From the NCBI RefSeq assembly GCF_947623445.1, contig NC_135246.1:1056501-1120500 (forward strand): a stretch of 64,000 nt of DNA. The letters are read 5' to 3'. The notes beneath the pieces were generated by a model. It was not told the origin of the DNA. It saw only the letters and a list, made by a program, of their open reading frames with translations, and made no database searches. The translations under genes were made by a program, and so were the position numbers. How positions within the stretch are numbered: the first letter of the stretch is position 1; each line of letters begins with the position of its first letter. Shown here piece by piece: positions 25,560 to 39,500 of the stretch. The DNA is from Clavelina lepadiformis (Eukaryota > Chordata > Ascidiacea > Aplousobranchia > Clavelinidae).

Positions 25560-26415
25560 TTAACCTGGGATTAATCCCATGCCTTGTAACGCTGCAGTTG
25601 CCGCTTGTGACTTCGCTAGTTTCTTGTTCATCGACGCTACAGAAGGTTGATAGAATGTATCGTTCACTCGAACCTGAACAGGCAACGCAGCAGAAAATAA
25701 TTGTACATTTAACGTTGATCACTGATTTAGTTTTCTTGATTTTAAGAGGTTCGTCACGTCATAACATGGGTGCAATTTCTAAGGAACTAAACATGACTGC
25801 GGCAGTACATTAGCAGCATTAATATTAACAATGAAGTATACAAAGCAGGGTCCAGAACACAAACCTTAAACATGAAACTTCGACTGTGATCTGGTCCCGA
25901 GTTCAAGACAAGAACAAAGTCCGGCGGCTTCCATCTTCTCTTGCTGCAGATTTCCATCAGAGCACTCACCGGGTGCTTTCCCGATAAATCTCTCACCACT
26001 GGGTGTGTCTTTGCTACGGGGGGTGTGGATGTGGGGCCCTCCATCATGCTGCTTAACCCTGGTATAAAATATTTTTCAACCAACTGTGAAAATACGCAGT
26101 TCAAGAGAGTTCATTAAAGTCAGTGATTTTTAACATTTTAAAGGGCTTTGCGAACCTGTAACTGGTTTCGTAACCAATCAACGGAAATAAACAAAGGTAT
26201 TTACGAGGTATTATACATTCAGTTAATATCTGCATCCATGCATTCTCCGCAATTGCTCAGTGGCTTTTACCTTTCCTATCAGTCTTCACATTGACGCGAA
26301 GCGGTTCGAGCATGCCCACGTTGGTCTTCCCCAGGGATTCACCCTCCTTCCACCCCATCTTCTGCAGCAGGCACTTCCCGATGCCGCCAACTTGTTGCCC
26401 CGCGTTCAAGGTTTC
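25560..26415 (-). pseudogene. Orphan SON 3' exons, unit 3
   Basis: The three terminal SON exons are intact and of the unit 2 variant. They have no 5' gene attached. Confidence 0.85.
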
Positions 26416-27455
26416 CTGGTAAAGGCGAATAATTGTCGAAATTCGAGATGATACTGGCCGGAATTGCTTTCATTATGAACGATATGTGTTAAATTAAGTA
26501 TACGTATGAAGAGGCATGCAAGACTTTCCTTCGTTACACAAACCCGTTTTGTACGTATTTAAAAAGACAAAGAGTGAAATAACGTTAGGCAAAGCTCTTT
26601 TGCTACTCTGTTCACATCACATCGGTATCTTCCTTCTTCTTTTGTGAAAGTTCCGATGAACAGACAGTTTTGATTTTTTGTTATATTGCACAACTGTGGA
26701 ACTGCTGGTCAGGAATACTGAACAGGAGCAAGTGTCGTTCATAATTAGCTCAGGGTATTTAAGGGTGTTGCATCAACAGCGTAACTGCTATTCAAGCCTA
26801 GTTCACATACACTATTTATGAGCCAGCCAGGTGGATCGAGCTGACACATTTCTCCGAATATGATTGTCAAATCTAAGTAGTAGCAAAGGAGCTTTGCCTA
26901 AGGTTACCAACTGTTGACAAAAGACAGTGTTGGATCCTCATAAAATTCTGTTTTAATTTCTTCTTGCTGGTTTGAGCTGAAAAAAATCCAAGTTAATATG
27001 ATGCTACAAGCTGTTTGTGGGCTTATAAAGGACAATTTGCTTCATTTGAAACAAAAACGACACAACATGCAGTCACTTAGGATAGAAGCTGTTTTAAAGA
27101 ATTTCAACAATTGAATTTGTCAATTCAATAAAAGAGCTATGATTAGCACGCCATTGTTGTTTATATTGAGATATTATAAACCCTGGCCATTTGGTCGACA
27201 TTTTCTTTTCTGCATTTCTATGAATGTTGTGTCACAATGCAGCCCATAAACAGCATTATTACACGGCTTGATTAGAACCTTGGTTAGAGACATACGACAC
27301 AAACAATCATTAGCTATGTACCCAAGCACATAATACTCTGGCGTAATCACAAAATAAGTCTGACATTTTCAAGTTCATCACCATTTTTTCTCCATTCTCC
27401 TGGTAAGCTGATGTTTATTTTTTACTAACTGCACGTAACACTTGATATTTTTTAA

Positions 27456-27883
27456 GGGGTCATATCCCAATTCAAAGAGATAGGCTTTTCAATGCAAAGT
27501 ACATTAAATCAAGAAGCTGCCATGAATTTTGGATTGCAACCAGATCTAGGTTATGACTGCCTACAGTCTTAATTTGGACAAAACCCAAGTACTCAGTATT
27601 CTATAACAACTGCCTAAACTTTACAACAAGTTTTTAGCTTAAAATTTTAGGACAAGTACTCCAAAATACCAAAAATTCAAACCCACACAAAATTCACAAC
27701 TTAGCCTAGACCTAGAACCAGCTCAAGCTGTCGCCAAAACAACAAAAAACTACTCGTATCGACGTCACATGCGCATTGGACCGGAAAATTTCTTACTCTT
27801 TTTAATATGACGCATTGAGTGCGAACACGCAACAATCACCGGGTTGCCGGCTCAAAATTGTCTTTCCATTGGCAAGTGACCCC
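27456..27883. mobile_element. TTAA-bounded junction segment, unit 3/4
   Basis: Short 428-bp form, fused to exon 8 sequence at its right TTAA. Confidence 0.6.
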
Positions 27884-29998
27884 TTAAGCACGGATGGTGT
27901 CAGTGCGCCAAGTATAGCGACTACTTTCATGTTACCGCCTTGCATCGAGCAATTAGAAAAATGCGCAGAAGAACACGGATTTATTGCGGGGTATTTCTTA
28001 TCTCGTACTGTATATGACGTCGATATTACATTCAAAATTTTTGTAAATCGTTTTGTTTGTACCTTACCTTGCAGAATTCCTGTATCCGCCAAAGATTCAA
28101 AAGGTGGAATTCACGAAGCAATGCAGTCTCTCATACGTCATGTCGTCAGCAAACGTCACGATACGTCAACAGAACGGAAACGTAAAACTGACGAAAGTAC
28201 AAGTATGAGGTCCGAATTCAGTCAGGTGAAGAGGACGAAAAATCAGCAAAATCACACGTCGGTGAATGGATTCAGTCAGTTGCGGGTGTGTTTGAAGTGA
28301 CGTTGCAAACTGCAAAAAATCTATGTTTAAATTAAAGCAATTTTTTTCGCTTTGTATCAGATGGAGTTTGTATTCGGTTAAGATTACTGTCAATCAAATG
28401 TAAGACTGGTGCTGTAGTTCAAAAGAGAATAGGACCAGCTCCGTTTGTTAAGATGCTTTTTACTCACAGGAAGTGGGTGTTATAGAAATTGACGAGGTCT
28501 TAAAGAAGTGCAACGATGTTTTGAGAGAAGCTGATAATATGAACACGGCATACCGTGAATCTATCCACATTTTCAAGAAGGTTTGTCAGCTGTTTGCAAC
28601 TAGATCACCCATTTTCTCTTTGTGTGTGTGTATCACAGTTAATATGTTTTACGTGAAATGCATTAACTTTCTGACTGTTCCGCAAACATTTGTGGCTTAA
28701 TTCTTGTACCTTTTTCATTACTGGGCTCATTCGCTCATTCATTTTGTACCTAAAGCGGCGATTGTTAATTAAGATGATCGCATTGGTTTTCTGTGCACTG
28801 TTGTATAATTTTAGCTTGGTTGTGGTACTGGAAGCTTCTCCGTTTGGACGTCAGCAAATAAATCTTTCTCCCCAGTAATTAACTTGTGAAAGTGGTTCAC
28901 TGGGATACAGAGCATTAAAAGCAACATTTCGACATACAGGCCTGCTTTCAACGTCAACTGATCGGTAGCAGACAAGCAAGTATTGAAGAATGTATTTCGG
29001 CCGTCAAGGATTCAGTGGAATCTCCGTCGTGGACAAATAATGGCACAAGCGATATTAGGGCCAAATTGTTACGCGCTGAAGCAAAACCAGGTAATAATCT
29101 TTGTTTGCATATTCGTTGCCTCCTGTACTGGCTGTATACTAATTCATGTAACGGCAAGTTCAGACATTGAACGTATGATCAGAGCTCCCAAGAAAACTCC
29201 CTATTAGTTTAGTCGCGCGTCATGCCGCTGTCTTTTTGTTTATTCAGAGTTTAGACTGGTGACAATTGAAGAAGAGAAATTCCTCAATCTTTCAATTTCA
29301 AGCCTCAGTGATCGCGTAGATGGCAGGAACAATAAGAATGAAATCGCGCCACCTTCCGGTTTACTTTTTATTCTCGGTATCTATCACGAAAAGGTAAAGA
29401 CGGTTTTTATTCCCCCACCCTAGGTTTTAATTGCGTAATTATCCTTTAAAATTCTGCCCAGGTTCACAAGTCATGCAGTAATGTGATGCTGTCTTCTGTG
29501 CAATTGGAGGAAGTTCTTCTTCAGCTGCATAAACAAATTTCAGCGAAAGAAGAGAATGTGAGCATTTCTCTGTCAAGTGTTTTCTTAAACTGATACAGCC
29601 GGTTGGGCACTTGAGCTTTAAAACATACTGTACCCATACTATTGCGCCAGTTTTCCTTACAACTGCCACTCACGAACCAGCAACCGTGACGACGAAAAAA
29701 TTACGCTATTGTAATAACTTTCTCCATTATTTCGTAATTGTACAACAAATTTCTACAAAAGTGAACTTTATTCGTAAGAAAAATATCATTGAAATCCTCC
29801 CCGCAACGAAATATTTTATTCCCACAGGCCTGGGACATCGCAGTAGCATCTGGTCTCTCCCAATCCAACGTCAAAGACATAATGGCGTGTTTAGCCCGAG
29901 CAAAAGTTCGCGTCAAGGGCACGGCGGACCAGCTCAAAGATACGAGACGGTCGGTGAAGGCGACACAGGCGAAGATTCGAGCTACTTTGTTGTTTTGA
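27815..29998 (+). CDS. Candidate truncated GTPase-tail gene, unit 4
   Basis: New ATG at 27815, GTPase exons 8-14, stop at 29998. The translated exons match units 1-3. Expression is unproven. Confidence 0.45.
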
Positions 29999-30117
29999 CT
30001 TTTTTTCCACTGTCACGTTGGAATCACTGTAAATTTTTTATCCTTTTGCAATATCGACAACTTTTAGAGCAAGGTGCACTTAATACATTGAAAATCACTT
30101 TATTTCTGGTACCTGGT

Positions 30118-30973
30118 TTAACCTGGGATTAATCCCATGCCTTGTAACGCTGCAGTTGCCGCTTGTGACTTCGCTAGTTTCTTGTTCATCGACGCTACAG
30201 AAGGTTGATAGAATGTATCGTTCACTCGAACCTGAACAGGCAACGCAGCAGAAAATAATTGTACATTTAACGTTGATCACTGATTTAGTTTTCTTGATTT
30301 TAAGAGGTTCGTCACGTCATAACATGGGTGCAATTTCTAAGGAACTAAACATGACTGCGGCAGTACATTAGCAGCATTAATATTAACAATGAAGTATACA
30401 AAGCAGGGTCCAGAACACAAACCTTAAACATGAAACTTCGACTGTGATCTGGTCCCGAGTTCAAGACAAGAACAAAGTCCGGCGGCTTCCATCTTCTCTT
30501 GCTGCAGATTTCCATCAGAGCACTCACCGGGTGCTTTCCCGATAAATCTCTCACCACTGGGTGTGTCTTTGCTACGGGGGGTGTGGATGTGGGGCCCTCC
30601 ATCATGCTGCTTAACCCTGGTATAAAATATTTTTCAACCAACTGTGAAAATACGCAGTTCAAGAGAGTTCATTAAAGTCAGTGATTTTTAACATTTTAAA
30701 GGGCTTTGCGAACCTGTAACTGGTTTCGTAACCAATCAACGGAAATAAACAAAGGTATTTACGAGGTATTATACATTCAGTTAATATCTGCATCCATGCA
30801 TTCTCCGCAATTGCTCAGTGGCTTTTACCTTTCCTATCAGTCTTCACATTGACGCGAAGCGGTTCGAGCATGCCCACGTTGGTCTTCCCCAGGGATTCAC
30901 CCTCCTTCCACCCCATCTTCTGCAGCAGGCACTTCCCGATGCCGCCAACTTGTTGCCCCGCGTTCAAGGTTTC
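30118..30973 (-). pseudogene. Orphan SON 3' exons, unit 4
   Basis: The three terminal SON exons are intact and of the unit 2 variant. They have no 5' gene attached. Confidence 0.85.
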
Positions 30974-32013
30974 CTGGTAAAGGCGAATAATTGTCGAAAT
31001 TCGAGATGATACTGGCCGGAATTGCTTTCATTATGAACGATATGTGTTAAATTAAGTATACGTATGAAGAGGCATGCAAGACTTTCCTTCGTTACACAAA
31101 CCCGTTTTGTACGTATTTAAAAAGACAAAGAGTGAAATAACGTTAGGCAAAGCTCTTTTGCTACTCTGTTCACATCACATCGGTATCTTCCTTCTTCTTT
31201 TGTGAAAGTTCCGATGAACAGACAGTTTTGATTTTTTGTTATATTGCACAACTGTGGAACTGCTGGTCAGGAATACTGAACAGGAGCAAGTGTCGTTCAT
31301 AATTAGCTCAGGGTATTTAAGGGTGTTGCATCAACAGCGTAACTGCTATTCAAGCCTAGTTCACATACACTATTTATGAGCCAGCCAGGTGGATCGAGCT
31401 GACACATTTCTCCGAATATGATTGTCAAATCTAAGTAGTAGCAAAGGAGCTTTGCCTAAGGTTACCAACTGTTGACAAAAGACAGTGTTGGATCCTCATA
31501 AAATTCTGTTTTAATTTCTTCTTGCTGGTTTGAGCTGAAAAAAATCCAAGTTAATATGATGCTACAAGCTGTTTGTGGGCTTATAAAGGACAATTTGCTT
31601 CATTTGAAACAAAAACGACACAACATGCAGTCACTTAGGATAGAAGCTGTTTTAAAGAATTTCAACAATTGAATTTGTCAATTCAATAAAAGAGCTATGA
31701 TTAGCACGCCATTGTTGTTTATATTGAGATATTATAAACCCTGGCCATTTGGTCGACATTTTCTTTTCTGCATTTCTATGAATGTTGTGTCACAATGCAG
31801 CCCATAAACAGCATTATTACACGGCTTGATTAGAACCTTGGTTAGAGACATACGACACAAACAATCATTAGCTATGTACCCAAGCACATAATACTCTGGC
31901 GTAATCACAAAATAAGTCTGACATTTTCAAGTTCATCACCATTTTTTCTCCATTCTCCTGGTAAGCTGATGTTTATTTTTTACTAACTGCACGTAACACT
32001 TGATATTTTTTAA

Positions 32014-32441
32014 GGGGTCATATCCCAATTCAAAGAGATAGGCTTTTCAATGCAAAGTACATTAAATCAAGAAGCTGCCATGAATTTTGGATTGCAACCA
32101 GATCTAGGTTATGACTGCCTACAGTCTTAATTTGGACAAAACCCAAGTACTCAGTATTCTATAACAACTGCCTAAACTTTACAACAAGTTTTTAGCTTAA
32201 AATTTTAGGACAAGTACTCCAAAATACCAAAAATTCAAACCCACACAAAATTCACAACTTAGCCTAGACCTAGAACCAGCTCAAGCTGTCGCCAAAACAA
32301 CAAAAAACTACTCGTATCGACGTCACATGCGCATTGGACCGGAAAATTTCTTACTCTTTTTAATATGACGCATTGAGTGCGAACACGCAACAATCACCGG
32401 GTTGCCGGCTCAAAATTGTCTTTCCATTGGCAAGTGACCCC
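32014..32441. mobile_element. TTAA-bounded junction segment, unit 4/5
   Basis: Short 428-bp form, the last copy. Unit 5 ends without one. Confidence 0.6.
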
Positions 32442-34556
32442 TTAAGCACGGATGGTGTCAGTGCGCCAAGTATAGCGACTACTTTCATGTTACCGCCTTG
32501 CATCGAGCAATTAGAAAAATGCGCAGAAGAACACGGATTTATTGCGGGGTATTTCTTATCTCGTACTGTATATGACGTCGATATTACATTCAAAATTTTT
32601 GTAAATCGTTTTGTTTGTACCTTACCTTGCAGAATTCCTGTATCCGCCAAAGATTCAAAAGGTGGAATTCACGAAGCAATGCAGTCTCTCATACGTCATG
32701 TCGTCAGCAAACGTCACGATACGTCAACAGAACGGAAACGTAAAACTGACGAAAGTACAAGTATGAGGTCCGAATTCAGTCAGGTGAAGAGGACGAAAAA
32801 TCAGCAAAATCACACGTCGGTGAATGGATTCAGTCAGTTGCGGGTGTGTTTGAAGTGACGTTGCAAACTGCAAAAAATCTATGTTTAAATTAAAGCAATT
32901 TTTTTCGCTTTGTATCAGATGGAGTTTGTATTCGGTTAAGATTACTGTCAATCAAATGTAAGACTGGTGCTGTAGTTCAAAAGAGAATAGGACCAGCTCC
33001 GTTTGTTAAGATGCTTTTTACTCACAGGAAGTGGGTGTTATAGAAATTGACGAGGTCTTAAAGAAGTGCAACGATGTTTTGAGAGAAGCTGATAATATGA
33101 ACACGGCATACCGTGAATCTATCCACATTTTCAAGAAGGTTTGTCAGCTGTTTGCAACTAGATCACCCATTTTCTCTTTGTGTGTGTGTATCACAGTTAA
33201 TATGTTTTACGTGAAATGCATTAACTTTCTGACTGTTCCGCAAACATTTGTGGCTTAATTCTTGTACCTTTTTCATTACTGGGCTCATTCGCTCATTCAT
33301 TTTGTACCTAAAGCGGCGATTGTTAATTAAGATGATCGCATTGGTTTTCTGTGCACTGTTGTATAATTTTAGCTTGGTTGTGGTACTGGAAGCTTCTCCG
33401 TTTGGACGTCAGCAAATAAATCTTTCTCCCCAGTAATTAACTTGTGAAAGTGGTTCACTGGGATACAGAGCATTAAAAGCAACATTTCGACATACAGGCC
33501 TGCTTTCAACGTCAACTGATCGGTAGCAGACAAGCAAGTATTGAAGAATGTATTTCGGCCGTCAAGGATTCAGTGGAATCTCCGTCGTGGACAAATAATG
33601 GCACAAGCGATATTAGGGCCAAATTGTTACGCGCTGAAGCAAAACCAGGTAATAATCTTTGTTTGCATATTCGTTGCCTCCTGTACTGGCTGTATACTAA
33701 TTCATGTAACGGCAAGTTCAGACATTGAACGTATGATCAGAGCTCCCAAGAAAACTCCCTATTAGTTTAGTCGCGCGTCATGCCGCTGTCTTTTTGTTTA
33801 TTCAGAGTTTAGACTGGTGACAATTGAAGAAGAGAAATTCCTCAATCTTTCAATTTCAAGCCTCAGTGATCGCGTAGATGGCAGGAACAATAAGAATGAA
33901 ATCGCGCCACCTTCCGGTTTACTTTTTATTCTCGGTATCTATCACGAAAAGGTAAAGACGGTTTTTATTCCCCCACCCTAGGTTTTAATTGCGTAATTAT
34001 CCTTTAAAATTCTGCCCAGGTTCACAAGTCATGCAGTAATGTGATGCTGTCTTCTGTGCAATTGGAGGAAGTTCTTCTTCAGCTGCATAAACAAATTTCA
34101 GCGAAAGAAGAGAATGTGAGCATTTCTCTGTCAAGTGTTTTCTTAAACTGATACAGCCGGTTGGGCACTTGAGCTTTAAAACATACTGTACCCATACTAT
34201 TGCGCCAGTTTTCCTTACAACTGCCACTCACGAACCAGCAACCGTGACGACGAAAAAATTACGCTATTGTAATAACTTTCTCCATTATTTCGTAATTGTA
34301 CAACAAATTTCTACAAAAGTGAACTTTATTCGTAAGAAAAATATCATTGAAATCCTCCCCGCAACGAAATATTTTATTCCCACAGGCCTGGGACATCGCA
34401 GTAGCATCTGGTCTCTCCCAATCCAACGTCAAAGACATAATGGCGTGTTTAGCCCGAGCAAAAGTTCGCGTCAAGGGCACGGCGGACCAGCTCAAAGATA
34501 CGAGACGGTCGGTGAAGGCGACACAGGCGAAGATTCGAGCTACTTTGTTGTTTTGA
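32373..34556 (+). CDS. Candidate truncated GTPase-tail gene, unit 5
   Basis: New ATG at 32373, GTPase exons 8-14, stop at 34556. This orphan lies tail to tail with the functional SON 3' end (stop codons 119 bp apart), so its transcript would overlap real SON mRNA. The translated exons match units 1-4. Confidence 0.45.
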
Positions 34557-36586
34557 CTTTTTTTCCACTGTCACGTTGGAATCACTGTAAATTTTTTATC
34601 CTTTTGCAATATCGACAACTTTTAGAGCAAGGTGCACTTAATACATTGAAAATCACTTTATTTCTGGTACCTGGTTTAACCTGGGATTAATCCCATGCCT
34701 TGTAACGCTGCAGTTGCCGCTTGTGACTTCGCTAGTTTCTTGTTCATCGACGCTACAGAAGGTTGATAGAATGTATCGTTCACTCGAACCTGAACAGGCA
34801 ACGCAGCAGAAAATAATTGTACATTTAACGTTGATCACTGATTTAGTTTTCTTGATTTTAAGAGGTTCGTCACGTCATAACATGGGTGCAATTTCTAAGG
34901 AACTAAACATGACTGCGGCAGTACATTAGCAGCATTAATATTAACAATGAAGTATACAAAGCAGGGTCCAGAACACAAACCTTAAACATGAAACTTCGAC
35001 TGTGATCTGGTCCCGAGTTCAAGACAAGAACAAAGTCCGGCGGCTTCCATCTTCTCTTGCTGCAGATTTCCATCAGAGCACTCACCGGGTGCTTTCCCGA
35101 TAAATCTCTCACCACTGGGTGTGTCTTTGCTACGGGGGGTGTGGATGTGGGGCCCTCCATCATGCTGCTTAACCCTGGTATAAAATATTTTTCAACCAAC
35201 TGTGAAAATACGCAGTTCAAGAGAGTTCATTAAAGTCAGTGATTTTTAACATTTTAAAGGGCTTTGCGAACCTGTAACTGGTTTCGTAACCAATCAACGG
35301 AAATAAACAAAGGTATTTACGAGGTATTATACATTCAGTTAATATCTGCATCCATGCATTCTCCGCAATTGCTCAGTGGCTTTTACCTTTCCTATCAGTC
35401 TTCACATTGACGCGAAGCGGTTCGAGCATGCCCACGTTGGTCTTCCCCAGGGATTCACCCTCCTTCCACCCCATCTTCTGCAGCAGGCACTTCCCGATGC
35501 CGCCAACTTGTTGCCCCGCGTTCAAGGTTTCCTGGTAAAGGCGAATAATTGTCGAAATTCGAGATGATACTGGCCGGAATTGCTTTCATTATGAACGATA
35601 TGTGTTAAATTAAGTATACGTATGAAGAGGCATGCAAGACTTTCCTTCGTTACACAAACCCGTTTTGTACGTATTTAAAAAGACAAAGAGTGAAATAACG
35701 TTAGGCAAAGCTCTTTTGCTACTCTGTTCACATCACATCGGTATCTTCCAGCTCTTCTTTTGTGAAAGTTCCGATGAACAGACAGTTTTGATTTTTTGTT
35801 ATATTGCACAAATGTGGAACTGCTGGTCAGGAATACTGAACAGGAGCAAGTGTCATTCATAATTAGCTCAGGGTATTCAAGGGTATTGCATCAACAGCGT
35901 AACTACGATTCGAGTCCAGCTCATATACACTATTTACGAGCCAAGCAGGTTGATCGAGCTGACACATTTCTCCAAATATGATTGTAAAATCTAAGTAGCA
36001 GCAAAGAAGCTTTGCCTAATGTTACGAACTGTTGACAAAAGACAGTGTTGGATCCTCATAAAATTCTGTTTTAATTTCTTCTTGCTGGTTTGAGCTGAAA
36101 AAAATCCAAGTTAATATGATGCTACAAGCTGTTTGTGGGCTTATGAAGGACAATTTGCTTCATTTGAAACAAAAACGACACAACATGCAGTCACTTAGGA
36201 TAGAAGCTGTTTTCAACAAACTCCAACAATTGAATTTGTCAATTCAATAAAAGAGCTATGATTAGCACGCCATTGCTGTTTATATTGAAGTATTATAAAC
36301 CCTGGCAATTTGGTTTTGTTTTCTGCATTTCTATGAAATTGGTATTTCTATGGGACCTTTCTATGAAATGAATGTTGTGTCACAATGCAGCCCATAAACA
36401 GCATTATTATTTATTACACAGCTTGATTAGAACCTTGGTTAGAGACATACGACACAAACAACCATCAGCTGTGTATCCAAGCACATAATACTCTGGCGTA
36501 ATCACAAAATAAGTCTGACATTTTCAAGTTCATCACCATTTTTTTCCATTCTCCTGGTAAGCTGATGTTTATTTTTTACTAACGGC
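32442..36586. repeat. Tandem array unit 5 (rightmost)
   Basis: Homology to the other units runs to about 36586 (after TTACTAACGGCA) and then stops. The sequence continues into unique SON intron instead of a junction segment. Its SON exons are the functional ones because the SON 5' exons lie just to the right. Its intron sequence (about 35750-36586) differs from units 2-4 and is closer to units 0/1 in places. The GTPase exons here are orphans. Confidence 0.92.
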
Positions 36587-39500
36587 ATAAATGAAGATTT
36601 TATTCTGTCAGGAGTAAATATTTTGAAAACATAATCAAATTCATCTTACTGTGCTTGCCCATGCTTGTTGTCCCTTTACCAGTTCGCTCTTCTTCAGCGG
36701 TTGGAGTCCAACCTCCCCGGTAAATCGGCCTGGGATCAATCTGGAAGTTGTCCAGCTGTCAAGCTGAGGATTATTTTAATGAAAGAGTGACGTAAGATAG
36801 CTCAGTGCAGAGAAATTATCGATATCACAACTGTACGCCATATTCATAGATACATATCAAATAAGTCGTATTTTTCCCACTAAACGTTTGCCAACGATAT
36901 TACGTGGGGGAAGTTGGAATAGTTCTGTTGCACTAAAATCTTATACAGCCAATGCAGAGTTATTCAGGAGGATTTTTAAACTAACATGTTTTCAACTTTA
37001 AAAATATTCTTTTGACGGAGTAAATAAAGTCGAAATATTCACAAAATTTATAAAACAAAGTGTTAATGTAAACCAGTGATTCCCAACCGCGGCTCTAACA
37101 TAGCATTCTTGCGGCTCTCATTGACCCCTGAAAATCCCCCAAAAAATATAAAAAATCTATTTATAATAATTAGGGCGATTATTTTTTGACTTGTCAGTTG
37201 GAGTTGGAGTCAAGTTGAACATTAAATTGATTTGTGTTATTTTTCTTGTTAATGTTGCTATTCGTTGGTACATGCTTTCATGTTTTAAAATTTCGTTCTA
37301 ATTACTTGAGTGTTTTCATGGGCATAGACTGAAGGCAACAGATAGACACTGGCCAGAAATACATATAAGGGACTGCAAATGCATTAAGTTTACATCCGAA
37401 CTAAATAGATTAGGGCAGAAGTGTAATATAACAGACAAAGGCAATTTCATGGAGACCACTAAACATCGAACGTGTTGCTTTTCTGAATCAAACCTTTTGA
37501 AAATATTTTGCATCATTTTAGAGCAAAAAGTGAAGGAAGTGTGACTTCACATATATATCTGGTATATTCAGTTTCATTGTCCAAGTACTGTAGTACACTC
37601 TACAAATATTTTGACATATATGTAGCAAAATGATAAATTACAATTCCATCTAAACAGTACTTTTAATTAAAACTCAGTTCAATCAACTGCACTAGTTTAT
37701 CATTAAAATATCTCGCACCTTTTTCTGAGACTCATATATCGACTTCATCGCCTTAAAATCATTGGGGTTAGTTTGCAGCTCGCGAACAGCGGTTACTCTC
37801 TGCGCAATTACATCCTTGATGGCGAGAGTGTTGTCTGTTTCCGGGGCGTCTGGAAACACCTGCATAGAAACTTCATTTAACCGATGGACACTTGTTGCAA
37901 CACATTTTTGGGAATAATGGAAGTAAAAATGAATAATAAATGAATAATACTGGAGGGTTTCGGTCGCAAAAGGTTAAAGGTCGGTCACAAGTTTGCATCC
38001 GAGTAAATGCAGTTGAAGATAAATGAGCTGTTACCTTCTCCTCAACGATTGCTTTCATTGATTGTTTCGCTTCTTCGTCCTTCATAATTGGCTCCCACTT
38101 CCCGTAGACTTCTTCCAGGACCTCTTTGCGCTGATGCTGCGCTCCACAAGACACAGGGAACTCCTTGGTTAGTTCAGTGATAGGTTTCAGTTTCATTGGG
38201 GGAGGAGGAAGCATGTTCTAAAAAAAGGTCAAAGTTAAACCCAATGTCAAGTTATATTTTTGTTATTTCATTGAAAAACGTAATGTGTAATAAGAATCAC
38301 CACGTAACAAAATTTTGCGAAAGTTGCATAAAAATTTTTATGTATTGTGTTTTGCTCCAAACTAATCACCAAAGTAGTAAAAATTTTTCCTGAAGTGTCC
38401 TTACTTTTGATGAAATGTCGCTTTTTCTGATTTCTGGTTTTACTCAAAAATTTTCTGTATTAATAAGCATAATTTTGTATTAGACGTGTAAACATGCGAA
38501 CACAAATAAATATTACACACAAATACAGCCCATATATGCATTATGCTAACACTCCAAAAATCATCAGAAGTGAATGTTTGTGTGACTTGCGTCTATGAAC
38601 TGAGAAACCTTGTACCATGTTTCCAGGGTTTCAGGTTTCATCATGTTCTTCGCTTACATCACCCATAGTGGGACTAAAAAAATCAAGATGGGAAGATGTA
38701 GGTAATGCATTTTCAAGGACATGCGACACCCTATTTTTTTCGTATTCCTTCATCAGATTGTTCACCTCAAGTTTCTCTCTGGACAATCTTTTCGAGAATA
38801 ATGTTCAGTCACAGCTCTGGAGTCCGATAAACAAAGAAAACACGAGTATTTTGTATAAACTCCTTTTGATCCTTTCAAGAACCCAATCATTTTGAAATCT
38901 CCAAAGAGTTGTATCTAGCATGGTTAATACTTTCAAGAAGAAACTTTACATTTTTGTAATCTTCTTTCAATTGGACAGAATGGCCAATGAGTATAGATGG
39001 ATACTGGTTTAAGCATAGAGAGCCTGCCATAGAAAAATACTTTGAAAATCATTCATGCCCTTTTCTTGACGAAGAACATCAACATGATGAATCTAACTAG
39101 TTCCATTCTTTCAACCTTGAAGTCAGAAGTTCCGCATTCGACTTTGTCAGCTCCATGTCTCTAATTAAGTCGTCCAGTTCTTGTTAGCTTGCAAAGTGTG
39201 GTTCTGAATTTATGTCTGTATGAGATATGTTAAATTCATCATCAGAGTGTTTTTCTATATCTTGAGACACTGCTGAATCTTCTGGAGGTTTTTTGCGAGG
39301 TGGTTCAGGTAGTGGCAACTGATATGCGAAACAGGTGCAATAGAAGATGGTAAGGAGGATATGCAATACCTTGTCGGTTTTTAGCTTTTCTAAACCTTGA
39401 AAAGCCAACCATACAGAAATAACGGTCATCTGTATGGTTTCGGGGTTCTCTCCAGACTCTTGGAATAGCAAATGGCATCGAATGTCGGTCTCCCCTAAGC

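Larger units (their letters stand above)
23326..27883. repeat. Tandem array unit 3
   Basis: This 4,558-bp copy looks identical to unit 2 wherever I compared them. Confidence 0.93.
27884..32441. repeat. Tandem array unit 4
   Basis: This 4,558-bp copy looks identical to units 2 and 3 wherever I compared them. Confidence 0.93.

Noticed and set aside
9513-36586. CRISPR-like or satellite interpretation of the array
   Set aside because: Units are 4.6 kb and contain spliced exons of two animal genes, so this is a segmental tandem duplication.
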